Source: Hemicentrotus pulcherrimus
Lineage: Eukaryota; Echinodermata; Echinoidea; Camarodonta; Strongylocentrotidae
Assembly: GCA_003118195.1 (NCBI GenBank)
Contig: BEXV01000172.1
Location: forward strand, 317,427-381,426
DNA: 64,000 nt
Direction of reading: 5' to 3'
Within the stretch, counting starts at the first letter, position 1; each line of letters starts with the position of its first letter. The position numbers and the translations under genes were made by a program. This document shows, one piece after another, positions 1 to 9,680 of this stretch. The notes below the pieces were generated by a model that ran no database searches, was not told where the DNA came from, and saw only the letters and a program-made list of their open reading frames with translations.

Positions 1-1045
1 TGAGAGTCTACGAAACTTAGTACGAGAGTTAGATCTAGAGTTATGTTGGTTCTAGATCTAGTAAGAGTTGCAAGCTTACCAAAAAGTCCACGGGATTTAT
101 TGCTTTGGGTATAAATAAAATCCAAGGTGGTCTACAGACGAGTCTATACATTAGACGGCAGAAATTCTTGGCTTCATTATAAAACCCAAAGTCAAAAAAG
201 GCCTAAATCCAAGGCAAAAGTAAAACAAAAATTTGCTTTCTACAATAATACCGCTCTGCTACCTAGCTAGAGCTAAGCTGCGCGTATGCTGCGCTGGGGA
301 TGGAGCGTACAAATTAGCTACGCGTAGCCTACATAAAATACAATGCAGATCGAGGGAGCGTAGGCGCATCTATACTACACGTACGCGCGCGCATTAAATA
401 TCCATGGTAACGTGCAATATAACTTTTTGTTGCGCTTTTTCTGCACTCATTTCTGCAAAATCGTGCTTGCATCAACAATTTCTACATGTCATGTGACTCG
501 TATTGACCAATCACGATGCTTAAAATACTAGAGCCATTTTATAAATAGAATTATAACTTTAACAGTATTTATGGATTTCCTGCTTCACCATTTTAATGAT
601 TAGTGGAATGTCTCCATTGATATTTTCAATGTATCTGTGGTAAGCATGAACATGTGTCTAGTCAAGAGGCAACATGCTGTGTAAACTCCAGGCTGGGAGA
701 AACACACCTGTTTATCAAGAAACATATTAAGTACACATGTACTTCCCTGAACTGGACGTGTACATTTTAGTTGAAATTGATCTGCACCATTGACTAATTT
801 GTACCTACATGTAATGTTATGTATCTGATTTGTGAGAGACTTTTCCCTCAAAACTACTTTTTTGTTAATACAAATGTTTGTTTAATGTTTCCCTGTGTAA
901 TATGTTGGGTAACTACATTGATATTTAGAAGAAGAAAAAAAAAGATGATATTTGAAAATTTAAGAGAAGACAACTCCCAAATACGCATATTGACAAATAA
1001 TGCATCTTTTTATCCACTTTTATTTTTGTATTCATTTGTTATCAG
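1..1045 (+). other. Upstream intron of the coiled-coil gene (partial)
   Basis: Non-coding sequence ending in a pyrimidine-biased acceptor (TTTGTTATCAG) immediately before the first recognisable exon. No further exon of the same gene could be found here, so the intron is at least 1,045 bp. It includes a CpG-rich palindromic patch at about 240-400 and nested TAGATCTAG-type motifs at about 29-60, possibly an old repeat. Two short open frames (600-851 minus, 819-1088 plus) have no protein character. Confidence 0.6.
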
Positions 1046-1140
1046 GCACAACTTGATATCACCCGTGATGAGAGGGACAAAGCCTTAGTCGCTGCCAAGA
1101 AGCGCAAGGATGAGATTGAATCACTAAAGGTGTATTACAG
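1046..1140 (+). CDS. Coding exon A of the coiled-coil gene
   Basis: 95 bp. The acceptor is TTATCAG| and the donor is |GTAAGA, a good consensus. It encodes 31 residues starting AQLDITRDERDKALVAAKKR, a highly charged helical segment, and ends with the first two bases of a Ser codon. A start-phase of 0 is inferred because this is the frame that continues open into the next exon. Confidence 0.85.
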
Positions 1141-2455
1141 GTAAGAATCACTTCAGCCACATGACTGAACTGACTCCAAATTGGCTTTAAAGGGATTGGG
1201 TATCTTTGTCTCAGAGTCTAAACAAAATGCTAGATTTAGCTCATGCTGCAATCATAATTATAAACCTTTAGATCGTTCAGGAATCCCATGACATTAACAA
1301 GCCAATCGGCCATCTGATTATCAAGATATTTATGATTGGAGATCAAAACCAAATTTTGCATTTTCCTAACATTTTTCATAACATTACAGTCTATTGGGGA
1401 AAACAAGTATGGTAAAACCGGTCACTCAATGACTTGCACTTTTTTTTTGGCACTTCTTGATCATTTTGAAGCGCAATTTTTTTAGGGCTTCAATATTACA
1501 CCATATCACAGACACTGATAATACGTAGAACTGTGCGTCTCAGATTTAGTATTGTTAAAAAGATGCCTTTAATCTATGTTGTATCTTTCCCTCAGCCTTC
1601 ATAAGTCCCTGTCCCAAGAAGCCAACATGAGGGACCAATTTAACAACACACTGGGTTCCATTGAGGAGCAAGTGAAGACCAGGGACGAGGTCTTAGCCCG
1701 GACCCAGCAAAACAACAGCCAGCTGGCCCAGCAGGTCCGAGCAGCCAATGATGAAAGAAACAAGATGGTGGTCCAACTCCAGAGGTTTGAGCAAGAGAAT
1801 CAGCATCTGAAGAGTAAAACGCACCAGTGAGTTTAATACCAATCCAATCTTTCTACTACAATCATTTAACCCATTACCTATGACTGAGATCTAGCTCTTT
1901 CCATTTCCTGCACTAATGCAAGAGGAATGAGTGATCCCAGAAGTCCATAGGTTAATGGTTTACTCTTCTTTCTTCTTCTGTTTGAAAAATATAAGTAATA
2001 TTGCAGTCAGATTTACTTATTCTTTTTTACCTAACCTGCCCTGCATGGATCATAAATCAGGTCAAGTCCTGGGCTTTTCTTATCATGTTCTCCTTTTCTT
2101 TGTATGTCTTTTGTCATAATGTCTCTGTTCCTTTATTGTTAAAGTTTCAATAAAACATGATGTACATGTGCCAACAGCGTTGTTCAGAAGAAATAAATTG
2201 AAAAGATAATCTTTGTGTATGCATTTTGGTACCTTTCATATCTTGAAAACACCTTGTTGTCCATTAAGCATTTTTACATGGAATGCGACATGATACAACT
2301 TTGTGCCAAGTATAAATCTCTCTCTCTCTCTCTCTTTGAACTTTTCCTTTACTTCTCTAATTGTCTTCCTTGCCTCTGCCTATGCATCTAGGTTGGAACG
2401 TCTTGTGGCAGTGCTAAGGAAGAAGGTGACTGAAGGAACAGTCAAGACAGTCTGA
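1046..2455 (+). CDS. C-terminal part of a coiled-coil protein (three exons, 129 residues)
   Basis: Joined exons 1046-1140, 1596-1826 and 2392-2455 give one uninterrupted reading frame ending at TGA 2453-2455. Junctions are phase 2 in both cases (AG|C = Ser, CA|G = Gln), and every border is GT/AG. The 129 residues are rich in Gln, Glu, Lys, Arg, Asn and Leu with heptad-like spacing, no Pro, no Cys and only one Gly-containing patch, which is the profile of a long alpha-helical coiled coil. The end reads LERLVAVLRKKVTEGTVKTV. No signal peptide, membrane segment or catalytic motif is visible. The N-terminal part of the protein lies upstream of the window. I do not recognise the family; cytoskeletal, centrosomal and vesicle-tethering coiled-coil proteins all look like this, so no function is assigned. 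Codon use and splice logic make a real gene very likely. Confidence 0.88.
1141..1595 (+). other. Intron between exons A and B
   Basis: 455 bp, bounded by GTAAGA and CTTTCCCTCAG. It is AT-rich with a T-run at 1441-1448 and has no coding or RNA feature visible. Confidence 0.8.
1596..1826 (+). CDS. Coding exon B of the coiled-coil gene
   Basis: 231 bp encoding 77 residues plus a split Gln codon. The acceptor follows a clear pyrimidine tract (GTATCTTTCCCTCAG|) and the donor is |GTGAGT. The protein contains repeated helical blocks such as NNTLGSIEEQVKTRDEVLAR and NDERNKMVVQLQRFEQENQ, with hydrophobic residues at heptad-like intervals. If the following intron is retained, the donor itself creates an in-frame stop (CAG TGA, 1825-1830). 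Confidence 0.9.
1827..2391 (+). other. Intron between exons B and C
   Basis: 565 bp, bounded by GTGAGT and CTATGCATCTAG. It contains an AATAAA at 2149-2154 followed by a GT-containing stretch, and a (TC)n run at 2317-2336 that lengthens the polypyrimidine region upstream of the acceptor. No other feature is seen. Confidence 0.8.
2392..2455 (+). CDS. Terminal coding exon C of the coiled-coil gene
   Basis: 64 coding bases that complete the Gln codon and add 20 residues before TGA at 2453-2455. The sequence LERLVAVLRKK continues the amphipathic helix of exon B in the same frame, which supports the splice choice. The exon continues into the 3' UTR without another intron that I can see. Confidence 0.85.
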
Positions 2456-2768
2456 TGAGTTCCTTCTGCATCTGCAATTCAGAAGGGGAAAAAAAGTAAT
2501 TTTTTTTTTAATGAAGGGGGAAAAAGGCGATATGACAATGTTCATTCATTCATTCATTTGGGAGTATGGTTGGTGTATAGTTTGATTATTTGACAATCGT
2601 GTACAGATACACGTACAGATATCTCTTCTACTTCTTATACATCTATAACCAGGAATTTGAAATACAGTACTAGGCATGATGACTGTAAGATTATCTATGT
2701 TGCAAGAAAACTAAGTGTGAAATACTTATTGACTCCTAAAATACTGCACCAAGAACTGAAAATGAAAC

Positions 2769-2774
2769 AATAAA
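2769..2774 (+). terminator. Candidate proximal poly(A) signal AATAAA
   Basis: Canonical hexamer about 315 nt after the stop codon. The downstream sequence lacks a strong GU-rich element, so it is weaker than the distal candidate. Confidence 0.25.
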
Positions 2775-4286
2775 CTATTCAAACATAGATATATTCTTAG
2801 CACTTGTCAACTTGATAAGTCTCAGCAATCCTTTTAACATTTTCATGATCCACAAGATATTTGTGAATGAATTAGTATTTTAATATGCTGTGATGATACT
2901 ACTGTATCCATAGTTTTTAGGCAATTGCAAATTAAATTCATTTTATTTAGTCAATCACAAATTATATTACTTTACAGTAATAGTCATGGAAAGGAAATAT
3001 AGGTGAAAATGAATAAAGTCAAATTCTAATGAGTACTACCCTTTTTAAATCAAATAGAAAATGACCATATGTTTACTTTTAACTTGATTGTTTGTAGGTA
3101 TGTCTTTATGGGGTTTTTTTTGTAAAGAAAGTCCTTCCTTTATTGATGTGAAGATGACAAGTTTTTTAGTTTTTAATGTACAAGATGTATATATTAGAAT
3201 GTTGAGTGATTCTTAATATAAACTGAAATCTTCTATTTCTTTTACCGTATTCACAATCATTGTATTCTATTCATATTCTCAGAGTATTATATATCTTTAT
3301 TCCATCCAGTTCTGTATAAAAACCAATCACTTTACTGGTATTTTTACCTGTATAATTCACCTTGATAACTCCTAGATTTTGTATGTGTGTGAAAATTATT
3401 GATTGAATGTGTGCAGTAATATCAAGCTATAAGTTAAACATGCACTAATATACATACTTTAGTTTTGTGTATGATGTCCCCATGTAAGAGGGATAGAGCT
3501 AAAATAAAAATCATGACATTCTATGCTATCAATGGATGAAAAGATAGTTGTTAATATAAATGTCTATAAATTCCATTTTATATGAATATAGATGTAAATG
3601 AAGTTCATGATCTAATTTTGATGCTTGTTTGATAGTATCACTCATGTTAGGAAATCTTTTCTTTCTTCAATTTACAAAAAATAGGAGCATCTAAAAGCTA
3701 ACTTACCACGAGATTTTATCAAAGTTCAGTTTTTTTATTCAGTTTTTTTTTTTAAGTATGTATTATCCCTGTCATCAGACTAATTTGTTGTTGTGCTCAA
3801 TATAAAATATTTGATTGGTGTATATCGGTTGACAAAGTTTTAGCTACAGTAAATTTGAAAACGGGTATTCTTATAAGATAAAATGTATCTTGTTGAATTT
3901 TAATGCCCATCCTATTGCTAAACAAAGAGTGAGTACTGGTAATNTTTCACCAAGTACAACAAAAATCAGTCCTTGCCATTTTTACAATAAAAAAAAATTG
4001 CTGCATTTTGATAAAACTGTATATGGTTAAATGGAAGTTGAAGTCAATAACAACTGTAGATGTTATCAATTTTAAGCTAACAAGGTGTCTGTGCTTTACA
4101 TATCAAACGTAATGATCTTCTCCATATATATATACCCTTTTTATTTATGCGCCAGAAACATTTAACCCACTTATGTTAGCCTATCCATTATGCCAAAATG
4201 CATGTTTCATTTTTTATTTACTCTTTTATATTCCACCAGCAGTACCACTTGGTTCTTATTTGTATTGGGTGCAAGTACAATTCCTC

Positions 4287-4292
4287 AATAAA
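4287..4292 (+). terminator. Candidate distal poly(A) signal AATAAA
   Basis: Canonical hexamer with a GT-rich downstream element (ATGTGTGCAAG) at about 4300-4310. It is the best-formed signal 3' of the stop codon. Cleavage would fall near 4300-4310. Confidence 0.4.
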
Positions 4293-4958
4293 ACGCAGTA
4301 ATGTGTGCAAGTAAACACGAAGCTTGTGATTGGATTTTTTTTTTTTTTTTTTTTTTTGGTTTAGTTCCTCTTTGACTACTTGCCGAGATTTCCCCCGGGC
4401 TCATCCCCAGAACACAGATAGTAGTGACCTTTGACCTTTGGTGGTGATGATGATTGTGATCCGTATTATATAGATGAAAAAGGTGTTGTATACATGTAGT
4501 TCTGGGTTGGAGTGTGAAAATGAATTAAACTGCTATGAGAAAATTAAGCCTGTTTCTTTCACCTTCTAACATCGATCATTTTTAAATGAATTTTCTGCTT
4601 TGAATCTACTGTATGAAGACGAGACAGATATCATTAACGTGAAGGATAAAATAAAAATACAGGTGCAACCAAGTGGCGCACTGCTCAACTATTAATTCAC
4701 TGTAGAATGGAGAAGCCCGGGGAGAAGCTACTTATAATGAAAGAGAGAATGTTTAAATAGTGACACAATAGTGATTAGTGAAATTTACACCACAGTACAT
4801 TTCATTTATATTTTCTGCATTTTGTTTTTGCTTTTTCTTATTTTGAAGAAATCAAAGAATGTTTAGTCTTTATTTGCCGATGAGCAATTGTTACTTTACC
4901 ACGGATTTCGATGTTCAATTGCACGCAGCTTCCAATTTAAAAAACCAGTGTACATGTA

Positions 4959-4986
4959 TATTGTGCTGCTTTTAGCCAGCACAATA
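4959..4986. repeat. Inverted repeat, 10-bp stem with 8-nt loop
   Basis: TATTGTGCTG at 4959-4968 is the exact reverse complement of CAGCACAATA at 4977-4986. It could form a DNA or RNA hairpin; no function is assigned. Confidence 0.6.
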
Positions 4987-5472
4987 ACGTTCAGTGTTTT
5001 AAGATGAACATGCGTGGCATATATAATTATGACGAACTTTATTTTATTGTACAGATTTATGGCGATGGTTATTAAGTTTACGCCCTCACGAGTGTGCCCT
5101 TGTAATTATGAACGTTGAAATGAGGCATTTGAGAGATAAAGAACATAAAAACCTACCATAAAGCGTCATTATCTGTATAGATAGCTTTTTAGGAGGCAGA
5201 TCAAAGGGCAACAGAGTACAATCTTGGGTACGTTTATCTGATCTTTCTGCCCTTCTTTCTATTTCTTTTCTTTTCATTCAATGTCACCTCTCTCTCTCTT
5301 TCTGTTCCTTGCTCCCTCTCTCCCTCTGTCACTCCCTTCGGTCCCCTTTCCCTACCTACATACCTTACTCTTTCATTAGTTTCACCATAATATCTCCATT
5401 TTTATTTTTATAATTGCCTTTTATTCTTATCAAAAAGCATAGAATTCTAATTTATACCGATGGCCACTCCCC

Positions 5473-5490
5473 TCCTCTCTCTCTCTCTCT

Positions 5491-5529
<39 letters not shown>

Positions 5530-5555
5530 TGTCTCTCTCTCTATATATATAATGT
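5473..5555. repeat. (CT)n microsatellite running into (TA)n
   Basis: Nearly pure CT repeat with a few C insertions and one GT interruption, continuing into TATATATA. The open frames across it are repeat translations. Confidence 0.9.
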
Positions 5556-6349
5556 ATCTCCATCTATCTATATATCTCTCTATCTCTGCTACTCCTTCCC
5601 TTTTCTCTCATATTCCTCTATCGTTCCCTCCCCGTATCTTGACATCATAAGATGGATTAGTTCAATCCGTTTGTTCTTTGGTTTAAGTTCTTCTCTCTCT
5701 AGCTCTTTCCCAAACACAATTATTTACCATTCTCTGTCTCTGTTTACTCTGCTATACCAACCTTTAGAACCACCGGGGCGTGTTTGTCTTTAGCATATTT
5801 TTAAAGTCACAAGCAAAAAGAAGAGAAAAAAGAGAGAAGTCAATTTTTTAAATCTCCTTTAAACCGACCGATCTCCCTAATCACTCAAACTAGCCAAGGT
5901 CGTGACACTCATTCATTTTGTGTTATCATTTCAGCTCAGTTCCATTCTATTTCAATTGGAGTTTGCGAGGAAAATCACTTGGGCAAATCCAATCATTTTG
6001 TTTGAAATCTTACAAATAAGTCTTACAAAAATTAACCTCGCAATTGTAAGTAAGGTATTTTTCATACATATGCTGTCTGGTATTCCTTGTATCTAAAAAG
6101 TAGGTCGCCGAATGCCCAAATATTTTTTTCAAGCAACTTACCTTCCTGGATTTTTCAAGGAATAACAAAATAAACACTAAATAGATTGCATAGTTTGCCA
6201 TTTGGTGATTAAATTGTCCACCAATAAATATCAAAAGACTATAAATGACATTCTGAAAGAAAACGGTGATTTATTCACCACAATCTTTTTGATGAAGACA
6301 TCAATTTTGTTTTCTTCCGTACAGTTAGCAAACTGCATTTAAAATCGTA

Positions 6350-6372
6350 GTATATATATATATATATATATA
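6350..6372. repeat. (TA)n microsatellite
   Basis: Uninterrupted TA dinucleotide run followed by a short (CA)n segment. Confidence 0.9.
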
Positions 6373-8828
6373 AACACACACAAACATGTATTTATTTTAT
6401 AATCTTGCAGTTAAACCATGACGGAAGACCCGAGGATTACAATGATGCAGTTCTTTTTTTCCCTCCCATGCACAGGTGGCGCCAAAGGCGGTATACCTTA
6501 TAATAAAAGGGCCTAAAAGTAATCTGTTATGGTTACTTTTATCCTTAAATCGTAATCTTGGTGAATTCAATGCAGATACAATTTCTAAAAGCAATACCTC
6601 TTTACTTGTTACACACTTCTGTATATATTTAATTTATACTTCTATTGATGATATTAGACACTGTTAATTAAATGTGAAAGGATCCTTGTTTTCCAGTAGG
6701 TTACTGCACTGTATCCAGAACGCAGTGCGTCTTGCGTTGACTGTATACTCTAGAAGGCATGTTTATTTTTGTTTTAGTTGACACTCATCAAATGAAGTAT
6801 CAAACTTCAAGATTATCTGCAATCAAAATGTGGACAGACAAACATGGAATAGAATTGTACTCCTACTTCATACATTAGCACTGCAATGCCAGTCTTCAGT
6901 ACATATATCGTGTATTTGTCCTCTGTAAATCTGCGAAGCCCGTTAATAGTAAGCGCATATAATCTTTACATATTGACACTCCTCCGGTTTTACATATTTG
7001 TATATTTACAAATTAATTTACCCAGAGATAATAAGAGAGTATATATAACGAGTTACTTGTCAATATAGAGACAGTGTAAAGCAGTGGCTAATTTGTATTA
7101 TCTCATCACATGCAGTGGAAGTATTTGTAGAACAGTGTTGATATCTGGGCAGGCAAATGTTGAATTTCCGACGTGAATTTGTTGACATCTCGCCATAGAA
7201 TAAGCAAATTAATCAGCTATTTAATCTAGCATGAGATGCTATACATAAATGCACTCGATCGACGAGTGAAGAAGTCAAGAGACAGGGGGAAACATCAAGT
7301 GGGATGTACACACAGGCAATCTGTCTACTCTGTTCCACGGGATTCTTTGCTTTGTTTTTGTTTTTTTTGCATTATCTACCTGTTTCAACATATTATGTCT
7401 CTCATGCTAACTCTAATTATCCATTGATATACCATTTATTGCTATTTCTCTTCCATTTATCAGTTGCCATATATTTTTGTTTCTGTTATAATATATCAAA
7501 TCCAAATTTAGCCACTTAATTTGGTGTACATCATCCCGGCTACGACGCATCCCGTCATTGTTGCGATCTTGTACTGTTGTATATGAATCAGGAGTACTCC
7601 GGTGGCCTGTAAGTTCGAGTGAGTTGATGCTTCGTCACACAATATAAAAGAATGATATGAATCGTAATAAAGTTCTCACTGTACTATGATTTCTGATTCA
7701 CATCTATATCCATCTGGTTCTTGTGAAAGACCCTCTGAAGTTAGTACATTATATCTCTTTCTTCCTTTTCCCCCTCTTTTTTGTTTTTTGTTTTTGTTTT
7801 GGGGGTATAATAATTAGTAATACTGCTAAGCAATCTAGTGTCCATCTGACAAACTTAATCAATAGACATTCTTTGGTAGCTTAGGAGCTGAAAAATAATT
7901 AAGCCATTTTCCTTGTTTTTATATATATATTATATTTGTGTATTAAATTATCATGTACATGTAATACTTCTAGGCCCCACGACGTGTGATTAAATTTTAG
8001 AATTTAATCGCTTTCATGTTCAAACTTTGTATAGTAGAAAAAAGAAAGTAGTTCTGAGTTTGGTTTTTATCAAACACTAATGAGGAGGTTCGAACCCTAG
8101 ACAATTTCTAAAAGCTCTTCATTTCGGCTGCCATTATTCAAGCCGATGAGAACGTGTCTAATTGTTCTTGTATTACTTGAAAAGCAACAAACGTGCTTTT
8201 TGGTGGTGGGCACAACTTCACTAACGCCATTTTCACCCCGAATAAAGTATAAGAGTTCAACATTGTTTTTATTTCTCCGTGGGCCTTTTTCTATAAACGT
8301 TGTAAATGTCTTAAATATGATGGGATAGGTGTGTCAATAGGCATTTTAATTTATATTTCACTGTATGGAAACAAACATTTTCATCGAACTTATGCTGAAT
8401 TCAGTATGTATATGTGAAAACAAAACATACCATAATATTTGTAACCAAACGGTGACTGTAATTACAGACAGACCGTGGGGGAGTTGGTGTGTATGAAATT
8501 CACGTGACACACCCATTCTCGTTCTGGTAATTAATCCTACTCATATCTGTGTAAGATTAAAAGAGGGTGTGCTTTTTACTGATTCGCTAAGGTGGTTACG
8601 GTATACGCTTTGAAATGCAAAACTGTTTTAAGAGGGAAGTGCTTATAAAATCGGTGTAATATAAAGAGTTAGCATTTTATATGCTAGTTTCATGAAAATA
8701 GACTCATTACGGGTTATTGATATCCATTATGAAGGCGTGAACCGTCGTGTGAAATCAACGGATTTGAGAAGCCATCTACATAAATATTTTTTTGATGAGT
8801 TTAGAAATAAAACATACATATATTGATA

Positions 8829-8875
8829 TTGATATATATATGTATATATATANTATATATATATATATATATAAA
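8829..8875. repeat. (TA)n microsatellite containing an N
   Basis: TA/TG dinucleotides with an ambiguous base at 8853, suggesting unresolved repeat length in the assembly. Confidence 0.85.
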
Positions 8876-9040
8876 AGTGCGAGAATTCTCAACTCTGACA
8901 TGACAACGGGTGTTCCAGAATATGTAGGCGTGAAGAAGATGGTCTAGGAACGTGAGATGTAGCTGTACTTTACTGTATTGTATAAGCAAGTTTAGTAAAA
9001 CTGCAATTTCTGACAGTGCTCAACTGTAGGAGCAAATGTA

Positions 9041-9127
9041 GATAAAGGAGTTGGAAGGTTAAACTTTATTGGTACGAGTTATACAGACTGTTTCGCCAGA
9101 AGGCTCATCAGTAACTAAATACATTAT
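9041..9127 (-). repeat. Left terminal inverted repeat of the PLE copy
   Basis: It starts GATAAAGGAGTTGGAAGG and ends AATACATTAT. It matches the reverse complement of 9594-9680 at 84 of 87 positions by eye. The high identity suggests that the two repeats were copied from one another recently, for instance during insertion. It contains the minus-strand hammerhead. Confidence 0.9.
9077..9116 (-). ncRNA. Hammerhead ribozyme (type I, minimal), minus-strand copy
   Basis: Read on the minus strand: stem I AGTTA with TAACT; core CTGATGA; stem II GCC-TTCT-GGC (3 bp, 4-nt loop); core GAA; stem III AC...GT closing a 5-nt loop AGTCT; then A as the nucleotide before the cleavage site. Every invariant core base of the hammerhead is present. 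The very short stem III is typical of retroelement hammerheads, which may work best as dimers. It differs from the right copy only in the stem III loop (T instead of C). Confidence 0.82.
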
Positions 9128-9157
9128 ACAATGTTGTGACCCCCAACATCCACCTCC

Positions 9158-9450
9158 TTCAAAGCCAGATATGCAACTCACAAAGCAAGCTTCACCCACC
9201 AAGAAAAGAGATACCAGAGCTAAGCAAACACATCTGGATGCTGAAAGACGACGGGACACCCTATACAATATCATGGAGAATCATCCGGCACGCCCAACCA
9301 TACTCGCCCAGAACAAATCGCTGCAATTTCTGCCTATGGGAAAAGTACCACATCATCACTGCTGAGAAATCCACCACCCTAAACTCTAGAAACGAACTCA
9401 TTTCCACATGTAGACATAAGAGAAAGTTTCTACTCTCTGAATATGGTTAA
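9158..9450 (+). pseudogene. PLE GIY-YIG endonuclease, C-terminal fragment with frameshift
   Basis: Two frames together cover the C-terminal two-thirds of the Penelope-type endonuclease. Frame 2 (9158-9220) reads FKARYATH then KASF, the conserved FKxRYxxHxxSF block, and runs into a stop. Frame 1 (from about 9202/9214 to TAA at 9448-9450) continues with LSKHIW, a YTISW block, a CxxC pair, WEK, LNSRNEL and CRHKRKFLL. In the 104-residue open frame beginning 9136, the CxxC is residues 63-66, the likely catalytic Glu is residue 69, the conserved Asn is residue 83 and CxH is residues 92-94. The frames overlap around 9202-9220, so a single-base indel there disrupted the protein. The GIY and YIG motifs upstream are absent: the left terminal repeat abuts the truncation. 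This would have been the endonuclease that nicks target DNA for retroelement insertion; it is now a relic. Confidence 0.8.
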
Positions 9451-9593
9451 ACCCCTCCCTTTCCCTGACCTTTCCCCTTACCCTTAAACCACTATTGTAT
9501 TGTTGCGTGCACCCTTACTTGGGTATTATTTGTATTTCTTTTGTATTCAAACCTGACTGCACATGAGTGTTTTTAACTTCGCCATGATTGTAA

Positions 9594-9680
9594 TAATGTA
9601 TTTAGTTACTGATGAGCCTTCTGGCGAAACAGTCCGTATAACTCGTACCAGTAAAGTTTAACCTTCAAACTCCTTTATCT
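9594..9680 (+). repeat. Right terminal inverted repeat of the PLE copy
   Basis: Reverse complement of the left repeat with three differences. It lies about 145 bp after the endonuclease stop codon, in the 3' terminal position expected of a PLE pseudo-LTR, and holds the plus-strand hammerhead. Confidence 0.9.
9604..9643 (+). ncRNA. Hammerhead ribozyme (type I, minimal), plus-strand copy
   Basis: Stem I AGTTA (9604-9608) pairs with TAACT (9639-9643). The core CTGATGA is at 9609-9615, stem II is GCC (9616-9618) and GGC (9623-9625) around TTCT, and the core GAA is at 9626-9628. Stem III is AC (9629-9630) and GT (9636-9637) around AGTCC. The predicted cleavage is after A9638. It lies in the same strand as the endonuclease, so sense transcripts of the element would self-cleave here. 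Activity is inferred from the intact core and pairing, not tested. Confidence 0.85.

Larger units (their letters stand above)
2456..4310 (+). other. 3' UTR and likely poly(A) region of the coiled-coil gene
   Basis: An AT-rich, stop-dense region immediately after the TGA. Candidate poly(A) signals are AATAAA at 2769-2774 (short UTR, ~320 nt) and AATAAA at 4287-4292, which is followed within about 10-15 nt by a TGTGTG element, the usual downstream GU-rich signal. The latter would give a ~1.85-kb UTR, so this end is favoured but not proven. A short (ATTC)n run lies at 2541-2558. Confidence 0.5.
4311..9040. other. Intergenic, AT-rich, with microsatellites
   Basis: No gene seen. It holds a T-run at about 4335-4357, a 10-bp-stem hairpin at 4959-4986, a CT-rich block at 5280-5640, (TA)n at 6350-6372 and 8829-8875 (with N at 8853), and T/G-rich stretches near 7770-7805. 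The B-box-like GGTTCGAACCC at about 8087 has no tRNA context. Confidence 0.6.
9041..9680 (+). mobile_element. Truncated Penelope-like retroelement with inverted hammerhead-bearing terminal repeats
   Basis: A 640-bp unit. An ~87-bp left repeat (9041-9127) and its reverse complement on the right (9594-9680) differ at only three positions. Between them, on the + strand, is the C-terminal part of a Penelope-type GIY-YIG endonuclease followed by ~145 bp of 3' non-coding sequence. Each repeat contains a full hammerhead ribozyme motif. Penelope-like elements (PLEs) are known to have terminal repeats in direct or inverted orientation, to be frequently 5'-truncated, and to carry minimal hammerheads in those repeats; all three traits coincide here. 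The reverse transcriptase and the GIY and YIG motifs are missing, so the copy is non-autonomous. No convincing target-site duplication was seen next to GATAAAGGAG on either side. Confidence 0.85.

Noticed and set aside
8080..8105. B-box-like GGTTCGAACCC suggesting a tRNA or SINE
   Set aside because: No A box, acceptor stem or anticodon arm at the required distance.
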